From: Chrysemys picta bellii
Lineage: Eukaryota > Chordata > Testudines > Emydidae
Direction of reading: 5' to 3'
DNA length: 64,000 nucleotides
Assembly (NCBI RefSeq): GCF_011386835.1
Contig: NC_088792.1
Span: 46,676,882 to 46,740,881 of the forward strand
Every line of letters begins with the position of its first letter. Position 1 is the first letter of the stretch. The translations under genes were made by a program, and so were the position numbers. Positions 20,606 to 33,463 of this stretch are shown here, piece after piece. The notes beneath the pieces were generated by a model. The model ran no database searches. It saw only the letters and a list, made by a program, of their open reading frames with translations, and was not told the origin of the DNA.

Positions 20606-23600
20606 CTATACAACATTGTAGGCTAGAGTTCAGGCAGAAGCAGGGTGGTGGATCTCTTTTCCTTTACTTTTACAGCTACAGATCTGTGATTAGAATGCAT
20701 TTTATTGGTTTTAAACAAAATCTTGCCAACCTACCACATTTTCAGAAGCTAATGGAGGTAGATGAGGCCTGAAATATCTACAATAAAAAAAATGAAGACC
20801 AATTTGCTGTTTAATATTTGGACAGGAAACCAGCAAGACCAATGATTTTCCAGTGGTCACTTTGATCAAGGGATCTTGAAGGGTAACTCTTTAACAAGAG
20901 CAAACCCTTCTCTTCTCTCCTTGTATCAGTTTATTTCTATTTTTTTTAATCAGAGTAACAATGTTCCCTTGTGCCCATTCCCATTTGCATCTTGTCCATA
21001 ACACTCTAAGTTAATTACAGAGGCAGAGACAATGATGGGAAAACAGAATATGATGATAGTTTACACATTACTCACGATTAAATGTGATGGCCGGAGTGAA
21101 AGTGTTGCACTACATAAGGGGCATAAAACACAAACTTAAGTTATATCTTATTTACAGAATTGCCAAAAGTTACAACACAGTATGTTGATACCCAAAAAAG
21201 AATTAACAAGTTTATATGTAGGCATATCTTAAACATTATAAGCCTTTTCAGTTAGTTTCTTACCAAGTTTTGTATTATAGTCCCATTATTATGTCTTGAT
21301 TTCAGTGTTGCGCACACTCCACCTAGCTACAGAAAGCAGAAAGGCCAGTTATGGAAATGTTAAAACTTCTTAAGTAGAAACTTTTTTTGAAATGTACAGG
21401 TTTAAAATAAGTAAAAACTGCTGTAATTCCAAGATAGGATTTTTTTTTTTTTTAAGATAAATTATTTTTTAAAGCATGATGTTCAGTTTTCCATCACTTG
21501 TAGTTTTATATTATGAGAGTTTTGCAAACTATTTATAAATTACACACATAAAAAAAACTATGTTAAAAGAACATTACGGTGGCAAAGTCGAGCATTGAAT
21601 TGTTAGGAAATGCCAGAATTAAGATTGCCCTTTCCTCCTCCCCTGGCTATCAGCCGCAGTTTCTCTCTGCCTGCTCCAGACAGGCTCACCAGACTCTGTA
21701 CTAACCTACTCCTTTTCCTCACCCATGGTCTGGCTTATGTCTCCTCTGGATTTAAATCAGGCAGTTTCCTCCTCCATGCTGCCTGAAGTGCCAGCCGGGA
21801 GGGGTAAGTGAGACCACAGGTGAGACAGGCTCTCTGCTCTCAATCCCAGTGCCTGGCCCCACCCTGCCCCTGAGCAGTTGGGAGCAGCCATTACAGAAAA
21901 ATTCCTTCTCAACCCCCTTTACCATGGACTGGAGCATGCTCAGTTGCTCTGTAAGGATGGCACATGCACCATTTGGTCAGCACTGGGAGCTGTGAGGGGA
22001 TGAAGGATACTCACTCTGGGGATGGCATAGGCAATCTGTGTTAGGAGCTATCAGAGGCTTGGCCATGCTCAGATGAGGATGGAATCAGGGGAGGTTTTAG
22101 CAGCTAACATCAAAGAGGTCTCTACTGAGCATGTGTGAACTGCAATTTTTCAAATCTTATAAATTTGGGAAGATTTGTACAGGGAGAGCAAAAGGCACAT
22201 CCCTGACACAAAAGTCACCCACCTGGCAAATTTCAAGCCCCTGCTCCTAAGTATGGAGGCATTGGAGCTATTCAGAGAAAAGGTTGCCAAGATTTTTTAA
22301 AATGGGAAAGAACAAAATTTTTCCTGAAACCTAATCTCAGAAATGCCTGAACTGTTCTGTCTGAAATAAAAAAAAAAATAATAATAAATCAGCCTGGGGC
22401 AAACACCACGTTAAATTTCAGCCCAAATGGTTAAAGTTTGGCAAAATCATAAGCAACTTAAAACAGGGCTTTACAATGAGAAGTATTGGGCAGCCTTAAT
22501 CGGTGGACCTACCCAACCCATCTATAATAAATGATTGAATGAATTTCATCTTTTGTCAGGTTTGTGTTTGTTTACCGGTTTTTTTCACAGGGATAGATTA
22601 TGATTTCTTCACATACATGCATCACAGGATTAAAATGTTTGAAAATGAAACTAGTTGTAGTTCATGAAAAATGTGCTGTGACCATTTGAGATAATTATTA
22701 TAATAATTATAATTATCATTATTATTCAGTATTCAAACTGTGTGACTAATCATTTTAGGCTCCCTGCTCCAACAACCTGCCTTACCCAGCCCTATGCCAC
22801 CAAATTCCTTCAGGTCCTTGCAATCTCTCCACATCTACTTTTTTGGTACCCGTTTTCACTAACCCAAACCCAACCTCTGCTGAACCCCCCGTTATCCTGG
22901 ATCAACCCAAATCACCTGCTCCAGTTTCTCCCCAGTCTCTGGTTGCCCACCCACAATCTTCCTTGTTGCCCTTTTCCCTGAAACCTACCTCCCACAGGAC
23001 CCTTACCCCAGCTTTGTTTCCCCAAGGTTTCTTCCATGTCAACCCCCACTTCCAGCACAGCTCCCCATTTCCATCTGTGGTACCACCTACCATAACCTCC
23101 AGCATCCCCCATCCATCATGATGGACCTCTTTTACCATTAGCCCCTCAGGGCAAAGCTTATCCTTACCTTAAAGGTGGGGAGTAGTGCATTCCCTCCTTC
23201 CCTTCTACTGTTTTCTGGCAATGACTACTGGTCCAGCATCTACCTTCAGTTTTTATACAGGTTGGCACAGAAGGTCCACTCCTATCTTCCCCCAATCTCA
23301 AGGGCATCGGGCTCTTCAGACTAAAGGCCCTCAGTGACAGTCCAAGCAATAGATTGAAGATGATTTGGGTTTTAGTGTATTTTTAGTGGTGGGGGGTTGT
23401 TGGGTTTTTATTGCATTTTATATTACAGTACAGATTAAACTGCTCAATTGAAACAAAATATTCCTCTCCTGGAAAATATTCTCAAACTGCTGTGTTGGAA
23501 TCTCCCTGGAGGTAACAGGCTGTTTCCTCCTTCTGTTTGTTACAAAATGGTGAGAGAAAATTCCCAGTAGGAGTAGACATGACAAAAACATTTTAGAAGA

Positions 23601-23649
23601 GATATAAATCCTCATGCTTTATGGCATACACCAACCACTAACTGATTGA
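20606..23649. other. No gene seen; unassigned intergenic sequence
   Basis: AT-rich to 22740, then a C-rich, proline-rich-looking patch at 22742-23138 that is open on both strands through composition alone. I see no exon signals, RNA genes or recognisable repeats. Confidence 0.45.
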
Positions 23650-23805
23650 ACACTAGAAAGAAATTTCCTCTATGGGAAAAGTAATCTATAATTGCCTATT
23701 ATAAGATTTCTTACATGTGGTGCTGGCCTCTGTCAAAAAAGAATACTGAACTAGGTGGACCACTGGCCTGATCTGTTATAGCAAGTCCTATGCTCCTACG
23801 TTTGA
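23650..23805 (+). mobile_element. Old CR1/L3-type 3' end
   Basis: ACTAGGTGGACCACTGGCCT, then CTGATCTGTTATAGCAAGTCC, is a diverged version of an ancient CR1-clade 3' terminus. Boundaries are approximate. Confidence 0.42.
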
Positions 23806-25129
23806 TGGGAGACTAAGCTTTCATTGCACTTTTACATACCGTGACCCAGAAGTCAGGGTTTGGCCAAACGGTGCTTAGCATCCTTCTCTATGGATGGGGT
23901 GGGGAAGAGTGCATCTAAACCAAATTTGTTCATTCCCCCCTCCTAGGGCTGATGGGGAGAGCAAAAATGGTTGCTTTATCTCAGTGAGAATGTTCTCCAA
24001 GGATACATGGATTCCCCCTTAAACTGAGGTGGCCTATGTCAGAAGACTTCCTAAATAATCTGCCCTAGTGCCTTTTAAAACAAGTATAATAATTCTGAAT
24101 TACCCTTCCTGATGCTTGGTCCTCTGAGATACTTACCTGAGATGGTCCACAACATGTAACAATGAATGTGTGATCAAGTTGTCATCCTAGGTATCTTTTA
24201 AAGTACTAACCCAAGATTTCAGATACTTGGTTAGAGAAGGATTTTAGTCAAGAAACTTTAACCATCTAAACTTTCAAATCACAATCTATGGAGTCATGAT
24301 TAATAGTATTAGAAGTAGAATATATATATATATACACTCTTCCCTTTGTAAAAGAATAAAGGGATGGTAATCTGGAGTGCAATGGGAAACCACAAGGAAA
24401 TTAAGTTGTGGGGTTTTCTAATCTTTTCTATGTATATGAAAAAGGGATCTAAATTTAAGACTGACATAGGAACTGTCATTTCATCTTATTTTCGAGAAAA
24501 CAACCTAGGAGCCAGGAGGAAAACTGAGTCTAGAAACCAGGATTGCAGGGAAAGAACTTGCTGCCCCTGAGGAAAAGCAGAGCCAAACTGCAGAAACCAC
24601 ATCTCAAGGAACTTTCTCAAAAGTGATCTTGGGTGTAGTCTGGTGGTCTACACAAGTGAGGTAGTGCAGAGAATCAGGAAATGTGTGAAACAGATTAAGA
24701 CAATAAACTAGAGACCTACAAAAGAGAGCAGAGACCAGGGAGTCAATAAGGCATGCTCTGTTATTTTTAAGAGTCCCAGGAAAGATTTATATACAAGAGT
24801 AAATACTTTAGTATAATATTTTTTTAAAATTACACACAGTTGCTATGTAAAAATTTACAATTGTGCTTACTTATGCATACTGAGCCAAATTTAGCACACT
24901 TACATATTGTGCCACTAAGGTCAGTGGAGCTGCACCAACTTGCATCTGGGCTAGATTTGTACCACTGCTCTTTGATGGGTATCAATTCTCTGTTTAAAGT
25001 AATTTGTGGTTCAGTAAAGTATTAATATTGGAAACACATAAACCAGTATTCTGATCTTTCCTGTAGTACAACCAAGCACCTACCTCCACTCCGGGTATTG
25101 AATATTATGCAAGCGCACTTTCATCAGCC
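23806..25129. other. No feature seen apart from a TA microsatellite
   Basis: (TA)n at about 24319-24335. The rest is AT-rich sequence without coding or repeat signals that I can support. Confidence 0.4.
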
Positions 25130-25690
25130 TGCTACAGTTGTCTGATTAGGACATAGAGGCTCCTACCTCAATACTCCCATTTTTTCCCTCAATCTGCCAA
25201 TCTCTCCTCATAACTCATGTAATCCTCTCACTTCCTCCCGCTTTGCCCAGGCCTGTTCCACCATTGATGCTGGCCTCAACACTCCATTTGTCCATTTATC
25301 TCACAAGTGTTTAAAGTGTCTTTCTCCATCCTATATGGGGATGCCCTCACTACTCTGCTCTACTAAGGTGCTACTTTCTCATTCAAATCACTCCTGAGAA
25401 CTCACTTCTTCCACAATGCCTACACTAAATGAGACAATAATATTCACTATTTTTCATCTTTACCTAACTTTTTATAGACATGAAAAAGAAAGCCTACGGG
25501 GCCACCAAGATGTACAAATCCATTAAAATAAGTACATGCATTATCAAATTCTTACCCATATACCTCCTCATCCCCATTGTTTATCCTTTAATTCATGTTA
25601 TGTCTACAATGTGGTTTGTAAGCTCTTTGGAATGTGGGTCATGTCTTTTGTGAAGCACTTTTGGGTGCTATAAAATATCAGCACTGTCAC
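25130..25690 (+). mobile_element. L2-like LINE 3' fragment
   Basis: CTCACTTCTTCCACAATGCC and, 200 bp later, TTTGTAAGCTCTTTGGAATG fit the order of the L2 C-terminal coding end and 3' tail. Strongly diverged, interrupted, and assigned by eye only. Confidence 0.4.
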
Positions 25691-28600
25691 TCCTCCCACC
25701 TTCAGCACTGCCCTATCCATACTGACCTCAGAGCCAGAGCTAAAGATTCCTTCTTTCCCTGGGAAGCTGCCCAGATTTCACAACTTTATTACATCTGTCA
25801 GCAGTGAACTTCAAGAAGATAAAATAATAGTGAGGGAATCTTTGTATAGCTATGAGCTAACTCCAGCTCGTGGCAATTCTCCTCCTGTCCTGTGTTTCTT
25901 CCAAGTGAAACAACATTTTTCAAACAAATAATTTTCAAGGCGTATATGGCATACACCAAAATAAATGTTTCAAGGCAGTAAAGCCTCAAGCAATTTTATG
26001 TCCTTTTAAAAAGTGCCAAATTTAGTTTTACCATCCTTTTGGGCTTTGCTGTGAAATAGCACACAACAGGACCATTGTTAGGCTCTCAATTGGTCTCCTT
26101 CCATCGTCTCAAAAAGGAGCATTAATCATTAACATCTTTAAAAGATACCATACACATAGGATTTCCATTATTGGGTCTCAGTTTTGCAGCATGAGACATT
26201 TGGAATTCCCCTACCTCTCAGATTTTCAGCCTTCTGAGGCATTGGCAGTGGAACATGAGCCCTTTCCCCATGTTCCATTCCAGCTGCCAATACCTCGCTT
26301 CCATCTAGAACCTTCTTAATCATTTTCTTTATGACAATGATCAATAGAGGGGTTCTCCATGGGAGCTGGGCACTGGCATTTTCTGTTGCTGCTACAGCTC
26401 TTTCTAGGCTGTTGTCCCACCTCAGGAAGCTCTGTCATAGACTTTATTGGGGGCTCTCCCTCTTCAGTAGTTCCAATTAATGAGTTCACAAATGGTGCTG
26501 AGCTGTAGGTCTTAGGTTTCAGTTGTGGCTTCCTTCAACACTTTAGTTGTTTTCTGATTTAAGGCAGCTGCTCCCTAGTTTGTCTGCCTGTGAAAGTTGA
26601 GAATGGTTGTTCTTACAAGTATTCTGTCTGCAACTTCTTAAAAAACTGGCTTTGTCCTCACCACATTAGTCTGTCTACAAGGGTGGAGAATGGTTGCTTT
26701 GTCTAATAGTCAGGCTAGGCTTGCATTGCTGTTTTTAATGGATTTGGGGCACCTATACATGATGCATGCATGTATGCGTGCACTTTTTCAGGGAATCATC
26801 TGTGCTGAAGGCTTTCTCTACCAGTGTCTCACTACACAATACTCATGGAGCCTTTTGGCTGGTTGAGGCCTATGTCCCAGGAAGGCATCATGCTAGCAGA
26901 GGGGAGTGGGAGTCCTTTGGGTAGTGCTTCCTCAAGTCCCACAAAAGGGATGCTCTGTTGAATGCTTGAGTTGGCCTAGGCACTGAACTGCTCTGCTCAA
27001 AGACAGTACCTTGCTTATGATCCAACATCAAACTTTGCCTCGTGCAAAGTTTCCTGGAATAGTGCAAGCTCAGCACATTGGCAGCACCATATTCCTAGGT
27101 GCAGAGACAATCAAGAGTTTCTACGATCTTCAGGATCTCCACTAAACACACAGTCATCTGATGGCAGCCAGTATCTCTGCAGCACGATGCATGAAGGGGA
27201 GTGGGCATGGTTCCTGAGCTCAGTCCACTCTAATGTCAAAAGCATAATGTAACCTAGAACCCTTGCTGGAAAGAGCAACATTTATAAAAGACACCTTCTT
27301 CATCATTGAGTATAGAGTGGTCCTGTATAACTATCTTCCAAAATCTATACTACAAGTGGTCCAGAACAAACTGAGTAAACCTATAAACTGCTCAAGTATG
27401 GTTTCTATCTTGCAAGTGGTTGACAGGACCAATCTGATCAAGTTGAGATTCTAGTTGCAAATGTTCACTTAGAAGATACCTTGGCTTGCCTTTCTGCAGC
27501 GTGAAAGATCTCTACCAACTGACAGGTTTCTAGAAGGTGCAGTTCCAGAGGAACAGTGTTTGATGTGGAAGGTTTCCAGCTCCCTGATTCTAAGGCAAAG
27601 TTATGGCCATATCATATAAACAGGCTAACATACATCCTTCCTAACTGTAATTCTGCTTCTTTCATAATATCAGCATGCAGGATTCCTATGCACTCACCTT
27701 CTTTTAGAGTTTGGGATTCTGTTCTAAGACAGTATGTTGAGGTCAAGCTTTTCTGTTATTTCAGTCCTCAGGATGGCTGGCATCTTCTGACTTTGGGAAA
27801 AATTACATTTGAGATTTGTGCTGGGGGTTTGTTTTATTTATTTTATTTTTTAAGGAAAGTTCTTGCTTCCTGCATATTCAGGAACTTCCTGAGAAGGTTC
27901 TAAATTGAGAGGAAGCAGTGACAGCTGGAAGGGAGCATAAAGAAGAGCTTTCATTCTGCTCTCAAGTGTTTCAGTGGGCCAAAAAACCTAGGAGTTTGTA
28001 TAATTCCTATCTGTCTTGCACAAGGAAGTTGAGGCCCAAGAGTTGGAATCCTGCAAGTATAGTATCTTCACAGAAGCAGAATTACAGGTTAACTTTCCCT
28101 TATTCCGCAAAAAGTTAATACAGTCACAATACAACAAAGCTTTTCATTAATCATTTCACATACTATTGTTTTCAAAATTTTTACAGGGTTGAGAAGGTCA
28201 AGCTCATGACTGGTGCAATAACACTGATGGTCTCACCATGAATAAATGTGACCCACAATCTTCTGCATCTCACAAATGAAGGTGCGCACTTCACAGATCC
28301 AGTAATTAGTAGCAATATATTATAACACGAATTATTTCCCAAAGGCTTCCATCCAGTGATTCTCTGATAACTTTAAACAAAAGTGGCTTTTGGCCATTGT
28401 AGTTACTGAGTGCCAGTTATTTTTCCATTTAACAACTATTACCTCTTTGCTTTGCCTTCATAAAGTTTCTATTTTAATATACACATTAATAAAAAAAGAA
28501 CCAAGGTTTTATGTTTTACCCCCTTTATCACTAAAATGGAAAGAAAACACAATATTTAATGGAAGTTCTAGATCATAGATGAGCTATATGTGAACCTATC

Positions 28601-29332
28601 ATTTTTGTAAATCTCTTTCATTGACGTATACCTACTTGTAACTAAGCCCCCTTTCAAACTGTCTTCCTTTATTGTCCTAATGATTTATTATTTTAATTCA
28701 CTCTGATTGGCAAAAAGGAAATAACTGCTGTTTTACTCTACCATGTTTCATTCAAATTTTTGTTCTCAGTAAATGTGTTACAATTCTTCCATTGGCAGTC
28801 AAAGAAATTCCATACAAAAGCAGCATTTACTTTAACTTATATCTGAGCCAAGAAATACATACACAGTTTGGAGTATCTGTTTTCCAGCATTAATCTGAAG
28901 TTGTTATTAGAGCCATTAAAATTATTATTTTACACCATTTTAAAAGCATAGCCTATACTAACTTATCTTGATAAATGATACAACATGTTAACAGTAAAGA
29001 AAAACAAATGCATGACATAAAAGCTACTGAAATTGCCCAGATATTTACACCCTGCCCTGTTGATCTTTAAGAATTCCATTTTCTAAATCCCATCACTGAA
29101 AATAACACCAGCAGGAATAAAGTTACATCATCTGGTGACTTTTTGCGCATGCCCTCCTAAGGCAATATCAGATTGTACAGCAAAGAGAGATTACCTTTGA
29201 TTTTAAAGACAGATCATTCTGTTTATTTCAGAGGAATGATGATGCATTTTGCTGCATATGGCTTATCACCTGTCCCTGTAAATAAGGAGCTAAGAACTAA
29301 AAATTCCCTTATGCCAAAGAGTTCTGACTTCC
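25691..29332. other. No gene seen
   Basis: AT-rich intergenic sequence. The open frames here (for example 27556-27903) are short, lack domains and have no flanking splice signals. Confidence 0.45.
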
Positions 29333-30563
29333 TGTGACAGGGTGCTGGGCTGGGATTCCTGAGCCAGCCCTTTGCCACACCAGCTCTAATTAAGGGAGTT
29401 AGATTGGAGCTTCCTAAAGAAACCTGCGCCTGATTGGCAAAGGGGAAACAGCTGCCAGCCTAATTAGCCTGGGGCTGCATAAAAGCCTCAGGGGAAGGAA
29501 GCTAAAAAGGGGAAGCCAAAGAGTAGTAACCCTTTGTTCTTGGTTGCAGAGACTGAGAAGTCCCTAAGGCTGAAACCTCCAAGCTCTATGTGGTGAGAAG
29601 GTGGTGGGAATTGCACCGTTGACTGCTGAGCCAGAAGGTCTCAGAGTGATTTTTAGAGAAGAGCAGAGCAGAGCAGAGGTAGGACCAAGGGGGCCCTGCT
29701 AGGCTCCCCAGTCTAAACTAGGGCTACCTTCCAATCATAACTGTTTTGATCCAAAAATGTCAAAACCAAAACAAGACTAAAGCATTCTATCAAACCCAGC
29801 AGCAATCCAATCCTATATTTTTTTTAATACTGAAATCCTCCTGTTGAGCTCAAAAGGATTAGGCCCAAAAGTTTTTCTGTTCCTATGATGGGGTATACAA
29901 ACTCCACACTGGACCTGAAGGGATTAAAAGGCAATAGTGGGTCCTGGCAGCCCCCACACTCTAGGCTTGCAGAGCAGGCTTCAATTGGAGGAGCATTAAA
30001 TAAAGGGGAACTAAGAAATCCAGGTAAACAGTTGTGGACAGACTGCAAGAGAGAAGCCAGACAGAAGATTGAGCCTGTGAGGGGACCATGGAGTGGGTAA
30101 GACCCCCAGGTAATGCATTCTCTAGCCACCACCACTTTCCCATTCTGAGAACTTGTAGGTCCAGCAGGGCCCTGCTTCTTTGGATTCTTTCTTTGCTGAG
30201 TTACTAGCTGGTTGGACTATAGGGGCCATGCCCCAAACTGAAGGGACCTATTGGTAGGAAGTAGCCTAGCAAAGCAAACTGGGACTTGCTGCAGGGAGGA
30301 CCATGCCAGTGCTGCTTTTCACCAGGACTCTGGACTGGGACCCAGTAGAGAGGAAGGGCCCAGGTCTGGGGCCTGGGGCCCGGGGCCCAGGTCTGGGGCC
30401 TGAGGCCCAGGTCTGGGGCCTGAGGCCCAGAAGCAGGTGGAAAGTAAAAGATTCCCTGCTTAAGATCAGGAACAGGCACCTCTTCCACCCAGAGAGAGGA
30501 GCAAGAGGCTGAAAGTTAGGTGTACTAACCACTAGGCCACTCAGCACTCCAAGCCCCCTATCC
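29333..30563 (+). repeat. 5' LTR of the gypsy element
   Basis: The LTR starts at TGTGACAGGGTG and contains a TATA-like CATAAAAGCC at about 29477. It ends near CCAAGCCCCCTATCC at about 30563, just upstream of a possible primer-binding site beginning TGG. Its last 70 bp (CTAACCACTAGGCCACTCAG) resemble 33300-33378. The right boundary is approximate. Confidence 0.6.
30358..30432. repeat. Short GGCCCAGGTCTGG tandem repeat
   Basis: GGCCCAGGTCTGGGGCCTG recurs at about 22-28 bp spacing, three times, inside the gypsy LTR. Confidence 0.7.
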
Positions 30564-30649
30564 TAGGTGGTGGAGAATGTGGGTAGCAGAGTCCTAGTCC
30601 TGAAAGTAGGACAAAAAGAGAGAGAGACCGACCGATGGGGGGGGCAAAA

Positions 30650-31310
30650 ATGGATTTTGAGACATTGCTGGCCTGGGTCTTGGAAAACCAACAATAGCAG
30701 GCAGCCGAACAACAGCAGCGGCAAAACCAACTGCTCCAGCAGCTCGCCATCCAGCCTCCAACAGCAGTAACAGCAGCTGATTAAAGAAATGATGGTACAG
30801 CAGCAGTGGCTCATCCAGCAGCTGACGATGCTCCTACAGCCACCTAGGGCAGCAGCAAGTCTCACTAATGGAAAGGGAAGTGCCACCCAATGCCATCAAA
30901 GCTGGTGAAACTGACAAAGATGGGGCCCATGAACAACCCAGAGGCATTCCTCGTCATGTTTGAGAAAGTCACCACTAGGGTTCAATGGTCAGTGGAAAGC
31001 TCGGCCACCCTACTAGCCCTCTACTTGAGGGCCCTGACCCAGGCCACGTACCAGGGCCTCGTGGTGCCTGCTTAGGATTACACCCAAGTCAAGACAGCTG
31101 TCCTGGACACCCTAAACATATCTCCCATAAGCCACCAGCAGTGGTTCTGCTTCTAGGAATTCCTGCTTGGGGCTCAGCCCAAGGCTGTCACCTAGAATCT
31201 GAAAGAACATTGCTGGAAGTGGCTGTAGGCATAGGGCTGCAGTGGGGTTCAGGTGATGGAGAACGTTGTCATGGAGCACTTCATGCAGATCCTCCCCATG
31301 GGTGAGGTGG
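30650..31310 (+). pseudogene. gypsy gag remnant (SCAN-related)
   Basis: An ATG at 30650 opens a glutamine-rich segment (MDFETLLAWVLENQQ, then a stop). After further stops comes the conserved gag core: KLTKMGPMNNPEAFLVMFEK, then LLALYLRALTQATYQGL and LDTLNISPISHQQWF. This core belongs to the gypsy lineage from which vertebrate SCAN domains derive. In life it would form the particle capsid. Several in-frame stops and frameshifts leave no usable product. Confidence 0.72.
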
Positions 31311-31849
31311 GTGTGAATGCGTGGTGAGGTACTGTCTCAAAATGCTTGCAGAAGCCGTTGGGCTAGCAAAGAACAAAGGGCTAGCTGACGTCCCTTGGGT
31401 CCAAAGCAGAAACACTAAAGACCAGCCCAGCAAGCCCCAGGGACCACATACTACCAACCCCCAAATCCAGCTAATGGGGTCCCGGGGAACTGGGATACCC
31501 AGTCCCAGTGAGGGAGGGTACAATGACCACTCATCAGTGCCTAACCAGGGCAGTAAGGTCCACCACTGCCCTTCAATGTGGATGTACTGGCAGGTGAGAC
31601 TGGACTTTGTAGAAAAACAATGACCCAACCTTGGGTCAGATTTATGAACAGATTGCCCATGTGTACAGCATAGTACTAGACCCCCCAACTCTTGAAATGG
31701 TGGCCCCATTTTAAGCTGGTTGAGGAAAGACATACCAGGCCATGAAAGATTCCAAAGGGGGAGGGGGGAAGAAGAGTGGGAATCCATCTGGTAGTTCCAA
31801 AGGGGGTATTCCAACTGGCCCATCCAATACCATGCATAGGGTACTTGGG

Positions 31850-32470
31850 GAGAGAAAAGACACTCGACAGAGTGACTATATGGTTCTACTGGCCGGGCAT
31901 CCACTTAGAGTTACATTCACCCCCCAGTGCCAGTGGACAGGTCAGAAAAACATCCCAAAGGCGTTTCTGGTACCACTGCCCATTATAGGAGTGTCCTTTG
32001 AAAAGAATAGCCAGGGACCTGGTGGGCACGTTAGAAAAGTCTGCAGCCAGAAAAAAAAATACATCCTGGTGATCCTAGATTATGCCACCTGATACCCCGA
32101 AGCATCCTTCTCTGACCAACTGCAGCTGTCATCACCAGTGAGCTCCTGAAGGTTTTTTCCTGCCTGGGGATCCCCAAGGAGATGCTAAGGGATCAGGAAA
32201 CCAACTTTACCTCACAATTTAATTAAAGAGCTTTGTGGCCTGCTACAGGTCAAGTCTTTGAAAATGTCTGTATATCATCCTCAAACCAACAGATTGGTGG
32301 AATGCTTCAACAAGACATTAAAGAACATGTTGACAAAGTTTGTAGTCACTGATCACCCAACACTGGGACAGCCTGCTCCCACCTCTCCTGTTCACCATCC
32401 ATAAGGTGCCCCAGGCATCCACAGGCTTCTCCTGTTCAAGCTATTGTATGGGAGACTGTCACTGTCTGTG
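31850..32470 (+). pseudogene. gypsy integrase remnant
   Basis: Frames broken by stops encode recognisable integrase pieces. These include the end of the zinc-binding region (CQWTGQKNIPKA), the start of the catalytic core (KKYILVILDYAT), and VKSLKMSVYHPQTNRLVECF with the HPQT and LVE signatures; the asparagine in HPQTN replaces a common aspartate or glycine. The C-terminal part trails off at about 32470 where another element interrupts. The integrase would have joined element cDNA to chromosomal DNA; this copy cannot. Confidence 0.72.
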
Positions 32471-32829
32471 TTCCCTCTAAGCTGCGGAGTAGGGCAGCCA
32501 CCCAGGAGTGATTCAAGGGCCATGCACTTGATTAGCAGAGCCATGCACATCCGCCAGCATGTGTTCAGGTGCCCCTCCCTCCCCCCCTACCCTGCTGCTT
32601 TGCAGCCATGTTGCTCCTGCAGCTGCTCCCGGGACCCTCCTGCTGGCTGTGCAGAGCGGAGGGGGTGCTGATGTCAGGGTGTCTCCTTCCCCCTGCCCCT
32701 GTATCCCATCTCCAGAGAACAGGGGAGAGGGGACAGGGCTCAGGACTTGAGCAGGAGTGAGCTGCTGTGGTCTGAATGAGCCTTCTGGGTGAGTGAGTGA
32801 GTTATTAAAGAGACTTCCCCAGCAGCCCA

Positions 32830-32881
<52 letters not shown>

Positions 32882-33250
32882 CAGTCTCCCCATCACCATG
32901 TATCCCATCTCCACAGAACGGGAGAGCTTTCGGTTAATGCTCTAAAGAAACAGCGCATGGCGTGTCTCAGAAAATTCCCCAGCAGCCAGCACACACACTG
33001 TCTCTGTGTCACACACACACACAGCATTTCCCACTCACCTCCCAACACATACTTTTGTTGTTTTGTTGTTACTTCTTGGTACTTCCTGCAAAGCACATAT
33101 ATTCACTGTAATTTTATTCTTTAAAAGTATGTTATTTTTGCTTTTTGACTGGTCTGTGCATTTCATAATTTTTATTTCTCTCACACTTAAATTTAATTCT
33201 TTGAGTAGTGAGTTTTAAAATGCCTAACCTGTCCTGGCTGGAGTATCTAG
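32471..33250. other. Unclassified insertion in the gypsy 3' region, with CA tracts
   Basis: GC-rich then AT-rich sequence that belongs to neither integrase nor LTR. CCCATCTCCA plus GAGAACAGGGG or CAGAACGGGAG occurs twice (about 32706 and 32906), and CCCCAGCAGCC twice (about 32817 and 32978), so it contains an imperfect tandem duplication. It includes (CA)n at 32841-32877. Confidence 0.45.
32841..32877. repeat. (CA)n microsatellite
   Basis: About 18 uninterrupted CA units, preceded by a short TC tract. Confidence 0.95.
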
Positions 33251-33289
33251 GTTTTTTGTTTCTACTGGTGGCACACATCCACACATTAC

Positions 33290-33378
33290 CTTATAATGTA
33301 TTCCACACATGGGGCAAGAGGCCAGAAGTCAGATGTGCCAACCACTAGGACACCTGGCCCTCCGAGCACCCTATCACA
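33290..33378 (+). repeat. Terminal part of the gypsy 3' LTR
   Basis: CCAACCACTAGGACACCTGG and the terminal CACCCTATCACA correspond to the end of the 5' LTR at about 30500-30563. The remainder of this LTR is missing. Confidence 0.6.
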
Positions 33379-33463
33379 GTTCCTAAGAAGGGAGGAATAA
33401 TTGTAGAAACATAGCAGAAAAAAAAATAAGCTTTGTTAATTTAACCAGAAGTAATCTTAATGT

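Larger units (their letters stand above)
29333..33378 (+). mobile_element. Decayed Ty3/gypsy LTR retrotransposon
   Basis: The element begins TGTGACAGGGTGCTGG and ends CACCCTATCACA, i.e. TG...CA with inverted ends. The flanks CTTCC (29328-29332) and GTTCC (33379-33383) differ at one base, compatible with a 5-bp target duplication. In order it holds a 5' LTR, a gag remnant, an integrase remnant, a later insertion and the end of the 3' LTR. Protease, most of the reverse transcriptase and most of the 3' LTR are deleted. Confidence 0.75.

Noticed and set aside
22742..23138. Proline-rich open frames on both strands
   Set aside because: Base composition alone explains them; there is no domain, splice signal or start context.
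32513..32914. Minus-strand frame with a run of alternating Cys-Val
   Set aside because: The run is a translated (CA)n microsatellite inside an inserted repeat.
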